In this document: positions 27,755-37,266 of the stretch, one piece after another | Layout: each line of letters begins with the position of its first letter | Position numbering within the stretch: the first letter of the stretch is position 1 | Assembly: GCA_937934645.1 (NCBI GenBank) | Contig: CALGYZ010000054.1 | Span: 62,001-126,000 of the forward strand | Source of the DNA: an uncultured Bacillaceae bacterium | Lineage (GTDB): Bacteria; Bacillota; Bacilli; Bacillales; Caldibacillaceae | Direction of reading: 5' to 3' | DNA length: 64,000 nucleotides | Translations under genes and position numbers: made by a program | Notes under the pieces: model-generated | What the model saw: the letters and a program-made list of their open reading frames with translations, nothing else | Databases searched by the model: none | What the model was told of the DNA's origin: nothing

Positions 27755-29107
27755 TTGAAAAAAGTAACGAAATACAAGAATAAGAAAGTTTTGGTGTTAG
27801 GTTTGGCGAAAAGCGGTGTAGTTGCCGCAAGCCTCTTGCACGATCTCGGGGCGATTGTTACTGCCAATGACCAAAAGCCGTTTTCAGAAAATCCCGATGC
27901 ACAGGCATTGCTTGAAAAAGGAATAAAGGTTATTTGCGGTGAGCATCCGGAAGATCTTCTCGATGAAGGCTTTGAACTTGTTGTAAAAAATCCGGGAATT
28001 CCTTACTCCAATTTTTTAGTCCAGGATGCTTTGAAAAAAAAGATCCCCGTCATTACGGAAGTTGAACTTGCGTATGAAATATGTGAAGCTGACTTTATCG
28101 GTATTACCGGCTCAAACGGAAAAACAACGACAACAACACTTATTTACAAGATGCTGAAGACCGGGGAAAAAAATCCCCTGATTGCTGGAAATATTGGAAA
28201 GGTTGCTTCACTTGTGGCCCAAAAAGCAACGGAAGAAAACATCGTTGTCACGGAATTGTCATCATTTCAATTATTGGGAATTACCCATTTCCGTCCGAAA
28301 ATTGCAGTATTAACAAACATTTATGAGGCCCATCTCGATTATCACGGCACAATGGAAGAATACGTAAATGCGAAAAAAAATTTGATAATAAATCAAACAG
28401 CAGAAGATTTTTTGGTCATCAACGACGATCAGGATGAATGCAGGCAATTTGCAAAAGAAACAAAGGCAAAGGTTATACCGTTTTCAAAAGAAAGATATCT
28501 GGAGCACGGGGTATCATTAAAAAATAATGCAATTTATTTCCTGGGTGAAAAAGTTGCAGATTATGCCCGGGTAAAGCTGCCGGGAAAACATAATTTGGAA
28601 AATATTTTAGCCGCTGTTGCGGTTGCGAAATTATCGGGAGTTGAAAACGGAAAAATTAATGAAGTGCTGGAAACATTCCGCGGGGTTAAACACCGGCTTC
28701 AATACGTCGGAGAAGTGAACGGACGCCTGTTTTATAATGATTCAAAAGCGACGAATATTCTTGCAACAAGCTCAGCTTTATTGTCTTTTGATCAACCAAT
28801 TATTTTACTGGCCGGCGGATTGGACCGCGGCAACGGATTCGACGAGCTGATTCCGGCATTGAAAAACGTCAAGGCTTTAATTACATTCGGACAAACGAAA
28901 GAAAAACTTTCGAACACCGGCAAAAAGGCAGGTATAGAAAATATTCATATCGTCGAAAATGTTGAAGAAGCCGTTCCGCTTGCTTACGAATTATCAGAAG
29001 TAGGTGATGTAATCCTTCTTTCTCCCGCTTGTGCAAGTTGGGACCAATATAAAAATTTTGAGGTGCGCGGGGATATTTTTATCAATGCCGTGCATAAGTT
29101 AAAGTAG
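27755..29107 (+). CDS. murD: UDP-MurNAc-alanine:D-glutamate ligase MurD
   Basis: A 450-residue Mur ligase with the ATP loop GITGSNGKTTTTTLI, LSSFQL, and the C-terminal LAGGLDRG and LLSPACASWDQYKNFE motifs. It adds D-glutamate to UDP-MurNAc-L-alanine. The TTG start directly abuts the mraY stop, indicating translational coupling. Its stop codon lies at the edge of a 10-pair inverted repeat (29105-29152). Confidence 0.96.
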   Translation: MKKVTKYKNKKVLVLGLAKSGVVAASLLHDLGAIVTANDQKPFSENPDAQALLEKGIKVICGEHPEDLLDEGFELVVKNPGIPYSNFLVQDALKKKIPVITEVELAYEICEADFIGITGSNGKTTTTTLIYKMLKTGEKNPLIAGNIGKVASLVAQKATEENIVVTELSSFQLLGITHFRPKIAVLTNIYEAHLDYHGTMEEYVNAKKNLIINQTAEDFLVINDDQDECRQFAKETKAKVIPFSKERYLEHGVSLKNNAIYFLGEKVADYARVKLPGKHNLENILAAVAVAKLSGVENGKINEVLETFRGVKHRLQYVGEVNGRLFYNDSKATNILATSSALLSFDQPIILLAGGLDRGNGFDELIPALKNVKALITFGQTKEKLSNTGKKAGIENIHIVENVEEAVPLAYELSEVGDVILLSPACASWDQYKNFEVRGDIFINAVHKLK

Positions 29108-29152
29108 AGCCTGTACTTTCCTTCCTTTTTACGTGCAACCGGACAGGCTCTA
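29105..29152. repeat. Inverted repeat at the murD stop codon
   Basis: TAGAGCCTGT (29105-29114) and ACAGGCTCTA (29143-29152) are perfect 10-base complements around a pyrimidine-rich 28-base loop. The left arm contains the murD stop. Only a weak T-rich tail follows, so it may be a leaky terminator or processing stem before spoVE. Confidence 0.6.
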
Positions 29153-29175
29153 ATTTAATCAATGAGGTGACCGTC

Positions 29176-30276
29176 TTGCCGGTGAAAAAGTCAGCTCCCG
29201 ATTTTGTCCTTGTTATCATCATTCTAACCCTGTTATCCCTTGGCTTAATTATGGTTTACAGTGCCAGTGCCGTTTGGGCGGATTACCGCTTTGATGATTC
29301 ATTTTATTTTGCAAAAAGGCAATTGCTTTTTGCCGTTATCGGGCTTGTGTCCATGTTTTTCATCATGAATATCGATTATTGGTCATGGCAATCATGGTCA
29401 AAGCTTTTGTTAATTTTTTGCTTTCTTTTATTAATACTGGTGCTTATTCCCGGGATCGGAACTGTCCGGAACGGTTCGCGCAGCTGGATTGGAGTCGGGG
29501 CTTTTTCCATTCAACCTTCCGAGTTTATGAAGTTAGCTATGATTATATTTTTAGCAAGGTTTTTGTCCCGGAATCAAAAGAAAATTACTTCATTTAAGCA
29601 AGGTTTGCTTCCCAGTCTCAGCCTCGTTTTTCTTGCCTTCGGACTTATAATGCTGCAGCCGGATTTAGGAACCGGCACGGTTATGGTCGGAACATGCATC
29701 GTGATGATTTTTACGGCAGGCGCAAAAATATCCCATTTTGTTATACTCGGTATTTTGGGTCTGGCCGGCTTTGCAGGCTTGATTGCTGCTGCCCCGTACC
29801 GGATAAACCGGATTACGGCCTTTTTGGATCCATGGCAGGATCCTCTCGGTTCTGGCTTTCAAATTATCCAATCATTATATGCCATTGGTCCGGGCGGTTT
29901 GTTCGGACTCGGACTTGGCCAAAGCAGACAAAAGTTTTTTTACTTGCCTGAACCCCAAACCGACTTTATATTTGCAATATTGGCGGAAGAATTAGGCTTT
30001 ATTGGCGGTACATTTGTATTATTATTATTTGCACTTTTACTTTGGAGGGGAATGCGGATTGCATTAAATGCCCCGGATTTGTACGGAAGTTTTTTGGCAG
30101 CGGGAATTATTTCCATGATAGCCATCCAGGTAATGATCAATATTGGAGTTGTGATCGGATTAATTCCGGTAACCGGTATTACTTTGCCGTTTTTCAGCTA
30201 TGGTGGGTCCTCATTGACATTAATGCTGATGGCGGTCGGTATCTTATTGAACATCAGCCGCTATGCCCGTTTGTAG
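29176..30276 (+). CDS. spoVE: Spore cortex SEDS glycosyltransferase SpoVE
   Basis: A 366-residue SEDS (FtsW/RodA/SpoVE) protein with about ten membrane spans, the same length as B. subtilis SpoVE. Landmarks are GLIMVYSASAVWADYRFDDSF, GSRSWIGVGAFSIQPSEFMK, LQPDLGT and TGITLPFFSYGGSS. It polymerises lipid II into cortex glycan with SpoVD as partner transpeptidase. FtsW is very similar, but the place inside the dcw cluster and the match to SpoVE favour this call. GAGGTGA selects TTG 29176 rather than GTG 29167. Confidence 0.9.
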   Translation: MPVKKSAPDFVLVIIILTLLSLGLIMVYSASAVWADYRFDDSFYFAKRQLLFAVIGLVSMFFIMNIDYWSWQSWSKLLLIFCFLLLILVLIPGIGTVRNGSRSWIGVGAFSIQPSEFMKLAMIIFLARFLSRNQKKITSFKQGLLPSLSLVFLAFGLIMLQPDLGTGTVMVGTCIVMIFTAGAKISHFVILGILGLAGFAGLIAAAPYRINRITAFLDPWQDPLGSGFQIIQSLYAIGPGGLFGLGLGQSRQKFFYLPEPQTDFIFAILAEELGFIGGTFVLLLFALLLWRGMRIALNAPDLYGSFLAAGIISMIAIQVMINIGVVIGLIPVTGITLPFFSYGGSSLTLMLMAVGILLNISRYARL

Positions 30277-30366
30277 TCAGAGATTTTCCATTTCCTTGAC
30301 ATAAAAAGAAACAGATAAAAAATTCATGTACAGATTAATTTGAAGATTTATCCGTTACAAATGTTG

Positions 30367-30390
30367 CTCGGCTGATGCCGGGTTTTCTTT
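30367..30390 (+). terminator. Terminator after spoVE
   Basis: CTCGGC (30367-30372) pairs with GCCGGG (30377-30382) with one G-U pair, followed by TTTTCTTTT. Confidence 0.75.
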
Positions 30391-30488
30391 TATTTTTTAT
30401 GGACATTTACATTTTATAAACAATTTTCTATGATTAGGTGGAATAAAATAATTCTGTTAAGTACAATTCTAAATAAGAGGTGTGTATT

Positions 30489-31598
30489 ATGAAAATTGTT
30501 GTCAGCGGAGGAGGAACGGGAGGACATATTTATCCCGCATTGGCTTTTATCCGGACGGTTTTAAAAAAAGAGCCAGATTCAGAAGTGTTATACATAGGTA
30601 CGGAAAAAGGACTGGAAAGCAAGATCGTTCCAAGAAACCATATTCCATTTAAAACAATTCACATAACCGGATTTAAAAGAAAAATTTCGTTTGAAAATGT
30701 GAAAACAATCGCCCGTTTTATTAAAGGAGTAAAAAAAAGCAAAGAAATATTAAAGGAATTTAATCCGGATATCGTATTGGGAACAGGCGGTTATGTTTGC
30801 GGTCCCGTCGTCTATGCTGCTTCCAAGTTAAATATTCCGACTGTTATTCATGAACAAAACAGTGTGCCCGGATTAACAAATAAATTTTTAAGCCGTTACG
30901 TCGATAAAATTGCCATCTCATTTAAAGAATCCGGGAAATTTTTTCCGGAAGAAAAAATTGAATTGACCGGAAATCCCAGGGCAACTGAAATATTGGGGCA
31001 TGACGGAATAAAAGGAAAGCAATCCGTCGGGCTCTCATTATCCAAAAAAACAGTGCTTATTTTTGGCGGTTCAAGGGGAGCAAGGCCGATTAACGATGCA
31101 GTACTGGAGATCATTCCGGATTTTGCTGCAAGGGATTATCAAGTATTGTATATTACCGGTGAAGTTCACTATGAAACTGTAAAAGAAAAATTATCGCAAA
31201 GAAAAAAACCGGCGAATGTAAAAATTGTTCCATTTCTGCATAACATGCCTGAAGTTTTATCCGGTGTTGACCTTGTCGTTTCCCGTGCCGGTGCGACATC
31301 TATTGCGGAGTTTACCAGCATCGGACTTCCAAGTATATTAATCCCGAGTCCGTATGTGACAAACAATCATCAGGAAAAAAATGCCATGAGTCTGGCAGAT
31401 GCCAATGCAGCGGTTGTCATCTTAGAGAGTGAATTGTCAGGAAAAAAACTATTAAAAGCCATTGATGATATTTTAAATAATCAATATAAATGGAAGCAAA
31501 TGAAAAATAATGCCAAACATTTAGGTATTCCGGATGCCGGCGATCGATTATACAAAGTTTGTTTAGAAATCGTAAATAAAAAGAATGTCAATAGTTAG
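30489..31598 (+). CDS. murG: UDP-GlcNAc:lipid I GlcNAc transferase MurG
   Basis: A 369-residue GT-B enzyme that turns lipid I into lipid II at the inner membrane face. Motifs are [37 protein letters not shown], and [30 protein letters not shown] and homology choose ATG 30489 over GTG 30480. In B. subtilis murB comes next, but here the next gene is divIB 113 bases on. Confidence 0.96.
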   Translation: MKIVVSGGGTGGHIYPALAFIRTVLKKEPDSEVLYIGTEKGLESKIVPRNHIPFKTIHITGFKRKISFENVKTIARFIKGVKKSKEILKEFNPDIVLGTGGYVCGPVVYAASKLNIPTVIHEQNSVPGLTNKFLSRYVDKIAISFKESGKFFPEEKIELTGNPRATEILGHDGIKGKQSVGLSLSKKTVLIFGGSRGARPINDAVLEIIPDFAARDYQVLYITGEVHYETVKEKLSQRKKPANVKIVPFLHNMPEVLSGVDLVVSRAGATSIAEFTSIGLPSILIPSPYVTNNHQEKNAMSLADANAAVVILESELSGKKLLKAIDDILNNQYKWKQMKNNAKHLGIPDAGDRLYKVCLEIVNKKNVNS

Positions 31599-31631
31599 GA
31601 CTTCCTAAACGGCCGGTTTTCTATTAAAATA

Positions 31632-31659
31632 TTGTTAAAATCCTTTTTAAAAGTATTAT
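31632..31659 (+). promoter_or_regulatory. Possible sigma-A promoter before divIB
   Basis: TTGTTA (31632-31637) and TATTAT (31654-31659), spacer 16 bases, in the 113-base gap between murG and divIB. Confidence 0.4.
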
Positions 31660-31711
31660 GTAAACATTGAGCTTAAGAAAAACAATACCTCGATGTAAGT
31701 GAGGTGGCATA

Positions 31712-32503
31712 TTGTCTGATAAAGTCATATCAATCGAAGACCGGATTCCAAAGCTGAAGGAACAAAGGAAGAAAAAAACTAACCGCAGATTAATTATTTT
31801 ATTAAGTTTATTTTTTTTGTTTATAATCAGTTTTATTTACATCCATTCTCCGGTGAGCCGGGTCAGCCGTATTGAAGTAAAAGGGAATCATTTCGTACCC
31901 GATGAAAAAATTATCGAAACAAGTGGGATTACGAGTAAAACAATTGTTCTTAACATAAAAAAGAAGGATGTAAAAGAACGATTGATCAATCTGAACGGAA
32001 TAAAAAGTGCCGAGATGCATATCCGCATGCCCAATCGTGTATCTATATCCGTTGAAGAATACGAACCCTTAGGCTATCTGTTTGAAAACGGCCGGATGGA
32101 ACTTCTGCTGGAGAACGGCCAAACGGCAAAAATTGAAAATAAAACGCAAGCCGGCTCCATCGGCACCGTTCCGGTAATAAAAAAGTTCCGTGACAAAAAA
32201 ATGGTTGACAAGCTTGCCGCTGAATTGAAAAAAATTCCCACGGAAATCAGAAATTCCATTTCAGAAATTATTCACTCTCCCAAAAAAACCGATCCGTACT
32301 GCATCATTTTGTTTATGAATGACGGAAATGAAGTTCATGCTACGTTGCGAACATTTTCCGATAAGATGAAATATTATCCTGAAATAATAAAACAACTTGA
32401 TTCCGATGTAAGGGGAGTTATTGATCTGGAAGTCGGATTGTTTTTTAAGCCATATGATGCAAAGGAACAGGGGAAAGGAGAAAAGAAAGAGAATGAAAAT
32501 TAA
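31712..32503 (+). CDS. divIB: Cell division protein DivIB (FtsQ)
   Basis: A 263-residue bitopic protein with a cytoplasmic N-terminus, one membrane span (about 27-45), a POTRA domain beginning VSRIEVKGNHFVPDEKI, and a beta domain with the family signature of FtsQ. It forms a complex with DivIC and FtsL. The start is TTG 31712, 4 bases after GAGGTGG. It overlaps ylxW by 11 bases. Confidence 0.93.
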   Translation: MSDKVISIEDRIPKLKEQRKKKTNRRLIILLSLFFLFIISFIYIHSPVSRVSRIEVKGNHFVPDEKIIETSGITSKTIVLNIKKKDVKERLINLNGIKSAEMHIRMPNRVSISVEEYEPLGYLFENGRMELLLENGQTAKIENKTQAGSIGTVPVIKKFRDKKMVDKLAAELKKIPTEIRNSISEIIHSPKKTDPYCIILFMNDGNEVHATLRTFSDKMKYYPEIIKQLDSDVRGVIDLEVGLFFKPYDAKEQGKGEKKENEN

Positions 32504-33185
32504 CCGGATTGTTCTTTCCCTTGTGTTTTTAGTATCGGGATTCATGATTGCTTTTTCCTACCAATTGACTAAAGAGGATACAAGTGAGATTCAAATGACT
32601 GACAGTGAGTGGGAGAGGACCGTTAAACTGAGAAATGAATTGATTCAAATGGAAAAAAAGAACCGCAAATTGCAAAATGAATTATTTCAGAAACAAGATG
32701 AACTGATAAAAATTGAAAATGAATTTTCAAAAGGTGAAAAGAAACTGGTCAATTACGCCAAAGAAGCGGAAGAACTGCGGAAAGCATTGGGCCATGTGAA
32801 AGTGAAAGGTGAAGGGTTAATTGTCACATTGGATGATGGTACATACAGGCCGGAAGAAGGGAACATTAATCAATTCATTGTTCATGAGCACCATGTTTTG
32901 AAGGTAGTAAATGAGTTATATATTTCCGGTGCCGAGTCAGTGGCAATCAACGGCAAAAGACTTCATGCACAGTCCTACATTGTTTGTAATGGCCCGGTTA
33001 TAACTGTTGACGGTGTACAATTCCCCGCACCTTTTGAAATCAGTGCAATCGGCGACAAGGAAACATTGGAAAAAGCAATTACCCTGAAGGGCGGAGTACG
33101 GGATCAGCTTATTCAGGATAATGTTGTTGTAAAAATTGAAAAATCGGACGATATTATTATGGAACCGGTAGTAAAAAGCGGATAA
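32493..33185 (+). CDS. ylxW: DUF881 protein YlxW
   Basis: A protein of 230 residues with an N-terminal signal anchor (about 5-23), a coiled coil (about 40-95) and a DUF881 domain that begins around GEGLIVTLDDGTY and includes HVLKVVNELYISGAESVAINGKR. YlxW is a division-cluster protein of unknown role. It overlaps divIB and is paralogous to the next gene. ATG 32493 is preceded by AAAGGAGAAAAG. Confidence 0.88.
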   Translation: MKINRIVLSLVFLVSGFMIAFSYQLTKEDTSEIQMTDSEWERTVKLRNELIQMEKKNRKLQNELFQKQDELIKIENEFSKGEKKLVNYAKEAEELRKALGHVKVKGEGLIVTLDDGTYRPEEGNINQFIVHEHHVLKVVNELYISGAESVAINGKRLHAQSYIVCNGPVITVDGVQFPAPFEISAIGDKETLEKAITLKGGVRDQLIQDNVVVKIEKSDDIIMEPVVKSG

Positions 33186-33215
33186 TAAATTATCAGACAG
33201 AAAGTATGATCATCC

Positions 33216-33938
33216 ATGAAATTTAAAATCAGCCTTTTCTTTATTTGTGTATTAACGGGTTTTATGTTTGCCATCCAGTTTAATACTGCAAAGGAAGAAA
33301 ATATTTTAACAGATTCAAGGGGACTTTGGGATCTGCGTGAGGATTTTTTGGCTGAAAAAGAACTGGAAGCAAGTCTGATCCAGGAAATACGTCAAGTAGA
33401 ACAAAAAATCGCTAAATATGATAATGATAAAAGCGCCGGTCGCGGTCAAGTTTTAAGCGAGACAATCGAAGAATTAAAAAAAGAAGCCGGTCTCACGGAA
33501 TTGACCGGCCCCGGATTCTCCATCGTTTTAACCCCGGCATATGAATTCATTGTACCCGGCCAAAATGATGAAGTTTTCATTTCACCCGATGTTTTGAGAA
33601 AATTAATTAACGAATTAAACATGTATGGAGCGAAAGCCATTTCGATCTCCGGCCAGAGAATAACTGCCACGACAACCATACGTGAAATACAGGGAGAAAC
33701 AAGAGTCAATGATTATCCCCTGCGAAGCTTTCCCGTCGAAATAAAAGTCATTGCCAGAAACAGCGAGACTGCCAAAAAATTATACAACCGCATGCAAATT
33801 TCTACCATTCCCGATGATTTTTTCATTGATAACATTGCCGTGACAGTTACAGAACCGGAAAAAGAAGTAACTGTACCGGCGTCTGATCGGCAGATTAAAA
33901 CCTACTTTATGAAAACAGTAAAAGAAGAAAGGAATTAA
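33216..33938 (+). CDS. ylxX: DUF881 protein YlxX
   Basis: A 240-residue secreted or anchored protein, paralogue of YlxW: an N-terminal span (about 4-20), a short coiled coil, then DUF881 with GPGFSIVLTPAYE, LRKLINELNMYGAKAISISGQRI and the terminal IPDDFFIDNIAVTVTEPEKE. The two genes form a tandem duplicated pair, also found in B. subtilis. Confidence 0.88.
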   Translation: MKFKISLFFICVLTGFMFAIQFNTAKEENILTDSRGLWDLREDFLAEKELEASLIQEIRQVEQKIAKYDNDKSAGRGQVLSETIEELKKEAGLTELTGPGFSIVLTPAYEFIVPGQNDEVFISPDVLRKLINELNMYGAKAISISGQRITATTTIREIQGETRVNDYPLRSFPVEIKVIARNSETAKKLYNRMQISTIPDDFFIDNIAVTVTEPEKEVTVPASDRQIKTYFMKTVKEERN

Positions 33939-33939
33939 A

Positions 33940-34311
33940 ATGATGTGGCTTCCGGTTTTAGGATTAATCATCGGTGTAACTTTAGGATTGCTTACGGAAA
34001 TCGATGTGCCGCACGAATACAGGAATTATTTGTCCATCGCGGTATTGGCGGCGCTGGATACGTTCATTGGCGGCATAAGGGCACAATTGCAAAACGTATT
34101 TGATGAAAAAATATTTGTATCCGGATTCTTTTTCAATATGATTCTGGCTGCAAGTTTGGCTTTCATCGGCGTTCATCTTGGTGTAGACTTGTATTTAGCA
34201 GCGGTTTTTGCTTTTGGTGTCAGGCTGTTTCAAAATATAGCAGTCATTAGAAGAGTGTTAATCACCAGATGGGATCAGGCAAGAAAAAACAGAAAAGAAA
34301 CGGAAAAATAA
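33940..34311 (+). CDS. sbp: Small basic protein Sbp (DUF1290)
   Basis: A 123-residue membrane protein with three hydrophobic segments (LPVLGLIIGVTLGLL, YLSIAVLAALDTFIGG, FFNMILAASLAFIGVH) and a basic C-terminus (RWDQARKNRKETEK). The family lies upstream of ftsA in many Firmicutes and has no known function. It starts one base after the ylxX stop. ATG 33943 is an alternative start. Confidence 0.88.
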   Translation: MMWLPVLGLIIGVTLGLLTEIDVPHEYRNYLSIAVLAALDTFIGGIRAQLQNVFDEKIFVSGFFFNMILAASLAFIGVHLGVDLYLAAVFAFGVRLFQNIAVIRRVLITRWDQARKNRKETEK

Positions 34312-34379
34312 AGGATTCTTTGTAAAAAAGAGCGAATAACTTTATTATCCACAGTTCCCGCAGGAAGTCAATGTTCATA

Positions 34380-34407
34380 TTGTATGTAATTCCCTTAATG
34401 ATATATT
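34380..34407 (+). promoter_or_regulatory. Possible sigma-A promoter before ftsA
   Basis: TTGTAT (34380-34385) and TATATT (34402-34407), spacer 16 bases. B. subtilis ftsAZ has several promoters in the same gap; I did not find a clear sigma-H element. Confidence 0.4.
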
Positions 34408-34473
34408 TGTTTTACCGATTATATAAAACGGGACATCTTGTTTTTCATTGACATTAAAGGAGGTGCCACACAG

Positions 34474-35757
34474 ATGAACAGCAATGACTTTTTTGTCAGT
34501 ATTGACATCGGTACATCCACCGTAAAAGTCATCATAGGCGAAATGGTGAACCATACGTTAAATATTATCGGTGTCGGAAATGTAAAATCAGATGGATTAA
34601 AAAAAGGATCCATCGTTGATATAGACAATACCGTTCAGTCTATACGACGAGCCATCGATCAGGCGGAAAGAATGGTTGGTATCCAGATCCGAAAAGTGAT
34701 CGTTGCTATTCCGGCACATCATGTAGAATTGATCGATTGTCACGGTGTTGTTGCTGTGAATGGTGAGAACAGGGAAATAACAAATGAAGATGTGGAAAGG
34801 GTGATTGATGCCGCCCAAGTCATGTCGATCCCGCCGGATCGTGAAATAATTAATATAGTGAAAAAACAATTTATTGTTGATAATCAAGATGAAATTAATG
34901 ATCCCCGCGGGATGATCGGAGTCCGTTTGGAAATGGAAGGGATGCTTGTCACGGGCCCCAGATCTTTATTATTGAATATTCTCCGGTGTGTGGAAAAAGC
35001 CGGCCTGGAAATCGTGGATATTGTATTACAGCCCCTGGGAACGGGAGAGCTGGCCCTGTCCAAAGATGAAAAGAATCTCGGGTCAGCCCTTATTGATATT
35101 GGCGGGGGATCAACCACTGTTACATATTTTGAAGAAGGCCATATGAAAGGGACAGTATTGATTCCTGTTGGCGGTGACAATATTACAAAGGATATTTCCA
35201 TCGTTCTCAGGACATCTACGGAGGACGCTGAAAAAGTAAAATTGGAACATGGACATGCTTATTATGAGCATGCATCATCTGATGAAGTTTTTCAGTTGCC
35301 GGTAATCGGCAGCAATCAGAAACATGAATTTAATCAGTTGGACATTGCTGAAATTATTGAGGCAAGGGTTGCTGAGATTTTTGATCTAGCATTGGGTGAA
35401 TTACGAAAAATGGGTGTTGAATATTTACCCGGTGGATTTGTATTAACCGGTGGTGTTGCCAACATGCAAGGGATCCCTGAACTGGCCCAGGAAATTTTTC
35501 AAAACCGGGTCAGGGTAGCCGTACCGGATTACCTGGGGGTAAGAGAACCACAATATACAACTGCCGTTGGTACGATTAAATATTTTTATAAGAATGCAAG
35601 ATTACAAGGAAGACTACAAGATGCCGCCGTAGTACCTGTTGAACAGGAAGAAGGCAGAATGAAGCAGCAAAAACCGGAAAAGCCAAAAAAAGCTGAACCG
35701 CATGAAGAAAAGTTTACCAGCAAAATGAGAAGATTCCTTGGCTCTTTCTTTGAATAA
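34474..35757 (+). CDS. ftsA: Cell division protein FtsA
   Basis: A 427-residue actin-fold ATPase that tethers FtsZ to the membrane. Visible are the phosphate-1 loop VSIDIGTSTVKVIIGE, the phosphate-2 motif ALIDIGGGSTTVTYFE, the adenosine motif LTGGVANMQGIPELA and a C-terminal amphipathic membrane helix KMRRFLGSFFE. AAAGGAGGTG fixes ATG 34474. ftsZ follows after 33 bases. Confidence 0.96.
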   Translation: MNSNDFFVSIDIGTSTVKVIIGEMVNHTLNIIGVGNVKSDGLKKGSIVDIDNTVQSIRRAIDQAERMVGIQIRKVIVAIPAHHVELIDCHGVVAVNGENREITNEDVERVIDAAQVMSIPPDREIINIVKKQFIVDNQDEINDPRGMIGVRLEMEGMLVTGPRSLLLNILRCVEKAGLEIVDIVLQPLGTGELALSKDEKNLGSALIDIGGGSTTVTYFEEGHMKGTVLIPVGGDNITKDISIVLRTSTEDAEKVKLEHGHAYYEHASSDEVFQLPVIGSNQKHEFNQLDIAEIIEARVAEIFDLALGELRKMGVEYLPGGFVLTGGVANMQGIPELAQEIFQNRVRVAVPDYLGVREPQYTTAVGTIKYFYKNARLQGRLQDAAVVPVEQEEGRMKQQKPEKPKKAEPHEEKFTSKMRRFLGSFFE

Positions 35758-35790
35758 AAGGTAAGTAAATAGGAATTAGGAGGATTTCAC

Positions 35791-36945
35791 ATGTTGGATT
35801 TTGAAACATATGTAGATCAAGTCGCAAATATAAAAGTTATAGGTGTCGGTGGCGGAGGAACGAATGCTGTTAACCGGATGATTGAAGATGGTGTACAAGG
35901 CGTAGAATTCATCGCTGTCAATACAGATGCACAAGCATTAAACTTATCCAAAGCAGAAACAAAATTACAGATCGGTGCAAAGCTGACGCGCGGTCTCGGA
36001 GCAGGTGCCAATCCTGAAATCGGAAGAAAGGCAGCCGAGGAAAGTAAAGAGCAAATTGAAGAAGTATTGAGAGGGGCAGATATGGTCTTTGTTACCGCAG
36101 GAATGGGCGGTGGAACAGGTACCGGTGCAGCACCGATCATTGCAGGAATTGCCAAAGAATTAGGCGCTTTGACAGTAGCTGTTGTTACAAGGCCTTTCTC
36201 ATTTGAAGGAAGAAAAAGGGCAACACATGCTGCCAACGGGATCCAGGCTTTAAAAGAAGCGGTGGATACGCTGATTGTGATTCCGAATGATCGGTTGTTG
36301 GAGGTCGTTGATAAAAGCACCCCGATGATTGAAGCCTTTAAGGAAGCTGATAATGTACTCAGACAAGGTGTACAAGGAATATCCGATTTAATTGCAGTTC
36401 CCGGATTGATTAACCTTGACTTTGCCGACGTTAAAACGATTATGTCAAATAAAGGCTCTGCCCTAATGGGAATCGGTGTTGCTTCTGGTGAAAACCGCGC
36501 CCAGGAAGCGGCGAAAAAGGCTATTTCCAGTCCGTTATTGGAAACTTCCATAGACGGGGCACAAGGAGTCATCATGAATATTACCGGCGGAGTGAATTTA
36601 AGTTTATACGAAGTTCAAGAAGCCGCAGATATTGTCGCCTCAGCTTCTGACCAGGATGTAAACATGATTTTCGGATCGGTGATTAACGAGAACTTAAATG
36701 AAGAAATTGTCGTAACGGTTATTGCAACAGGTTTTAAAGAAGACTTGAGTCAAAATAAACCGATCCGTCCGACATTTAATAAAAATAAAGTCACTGACAG
36801 GCAAAATCAAAATGTGAAAAGAGAGACGGAACAAAGAGAAGAAAATTCTGAGGATAAATCAATCAGCAGCCAATCCAGCACGAATCAACACGAAGATTTA
36901 CTGGATATTCCGACGTTTTTACGTAACCGGAGAAACCGGCTGTAA
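35791..36945 (+). CDS. ftsZ: Cell division GTPase FtsZ
   Basis: A 384-residue tubulin homologue that forms the Z ring. The tubulin signature GGGTGTG is at 106-112, the T7 loop lies in [14 protein letters not shown], and a variable linker leads to the conserved C-terminal peptide ([10 protein letters not shown]) that binds FtsA, SepF and EzrA. AGGAGG precedes the ATG. A strong terminator closes the division cluster. Confidence 0.98.
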   Translation: MLDFETYVDQVANIKVIGVGGGGTNAVNRMIEDGVQGVEFIAVNTDAQALNLSKAETKLQIGAKLTRGLGAGANPEIGRKAAEESKEQIEEVLRGADMVFVTAGMGGGTGTGAAPIIAGIAKELGALTVAVVTRPFSFEGRKRATHAANGIQALKEAVDTLIVIPNDRLLEVVDKSTPMIEAFKEADNVLRQGVQGISDLIAVPGLINLDFADVKTIMSNKGSALMGIGVASGENRAQEAAKKAISSPLLETSIDGAQGVIMNITGGVNLSLYEVQEAADIVASASDQDVNMIFGSVINENLNEEIVVTVIATGFKEDLSQNKPIRPTFNKNKVTDRQNQNVKRETEQREENSEDKSISSQSSTNQHEDLLDIPTFLRNRRNRL

Positions 36946-36954
36946 ACTCTGTAT

Positions 36955-37010
36955 CCCGGTGTGAACTGCCATTGAAGAGAACAGGCAGTAACACACCGGG
37001 AAATTTTTTT
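36955..37010 (+). terminator. Terminator after ftsZ
   Basis: CCCGGTGTG (36955-36963) pairs with CACACCGGG (36992-37000), with an inner CTGCC/GGCAG stem and a T run 37004-37010. Confidence 0.92.
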
Positions 37011-37266
37011 CATTAAATGCTTCGCAAATTGGTTATAAATTAAATTTATTCAATTACGGCCTCTTGTATTCCATTAACTTTTAGACAAAAAAACAGAATA
37101 TATACAAAAACTTTCTTCTTTTCACAGACAGAAAATGACACACTTTTGAAATGAACGGGTTTATACTTTGTCTTAAGAAAACACGGTGTCGGCCGGTCAA
37201 AAACAGATTATATAAAATTGACCATAATTCATCGGCGTAACATATTATAAAAGGGGAAAGTAACGA
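37011..37266 (+). promoter_or_regulatory. spoIIG promoter region
   Basis: This is the rest of the 320-base gap between ftsZ and spoIIGA. In B. subtilis it holds a Spo0A-activated sigma-A promoter with a long spacer. Here I see two weak 0A-box-like elements (TTTGTCTTA near 37167 and TGTCGG at 37187) and an inverted repeat GGTCAA (37195-37200) / TTGACC (37218-37223) flanking a TATATA-rich centre. I cannot assign -35 and -10 with confidence. Confidence 0.4.

Noticed and set aside
35817..36575. 252-codon antisense frame inside ftsZ
   Set aside because: Shadow of ftsZ caused by its codon bias; composition is low-complexity and not protein-like.
37218..37251. TTGACC with TATAAA at a 22-base spacer as the spoIIG promoter
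   Set aside because: Transcription would begin downstream of the ribosome site AAGGGG, leaving spoIIGA without one.
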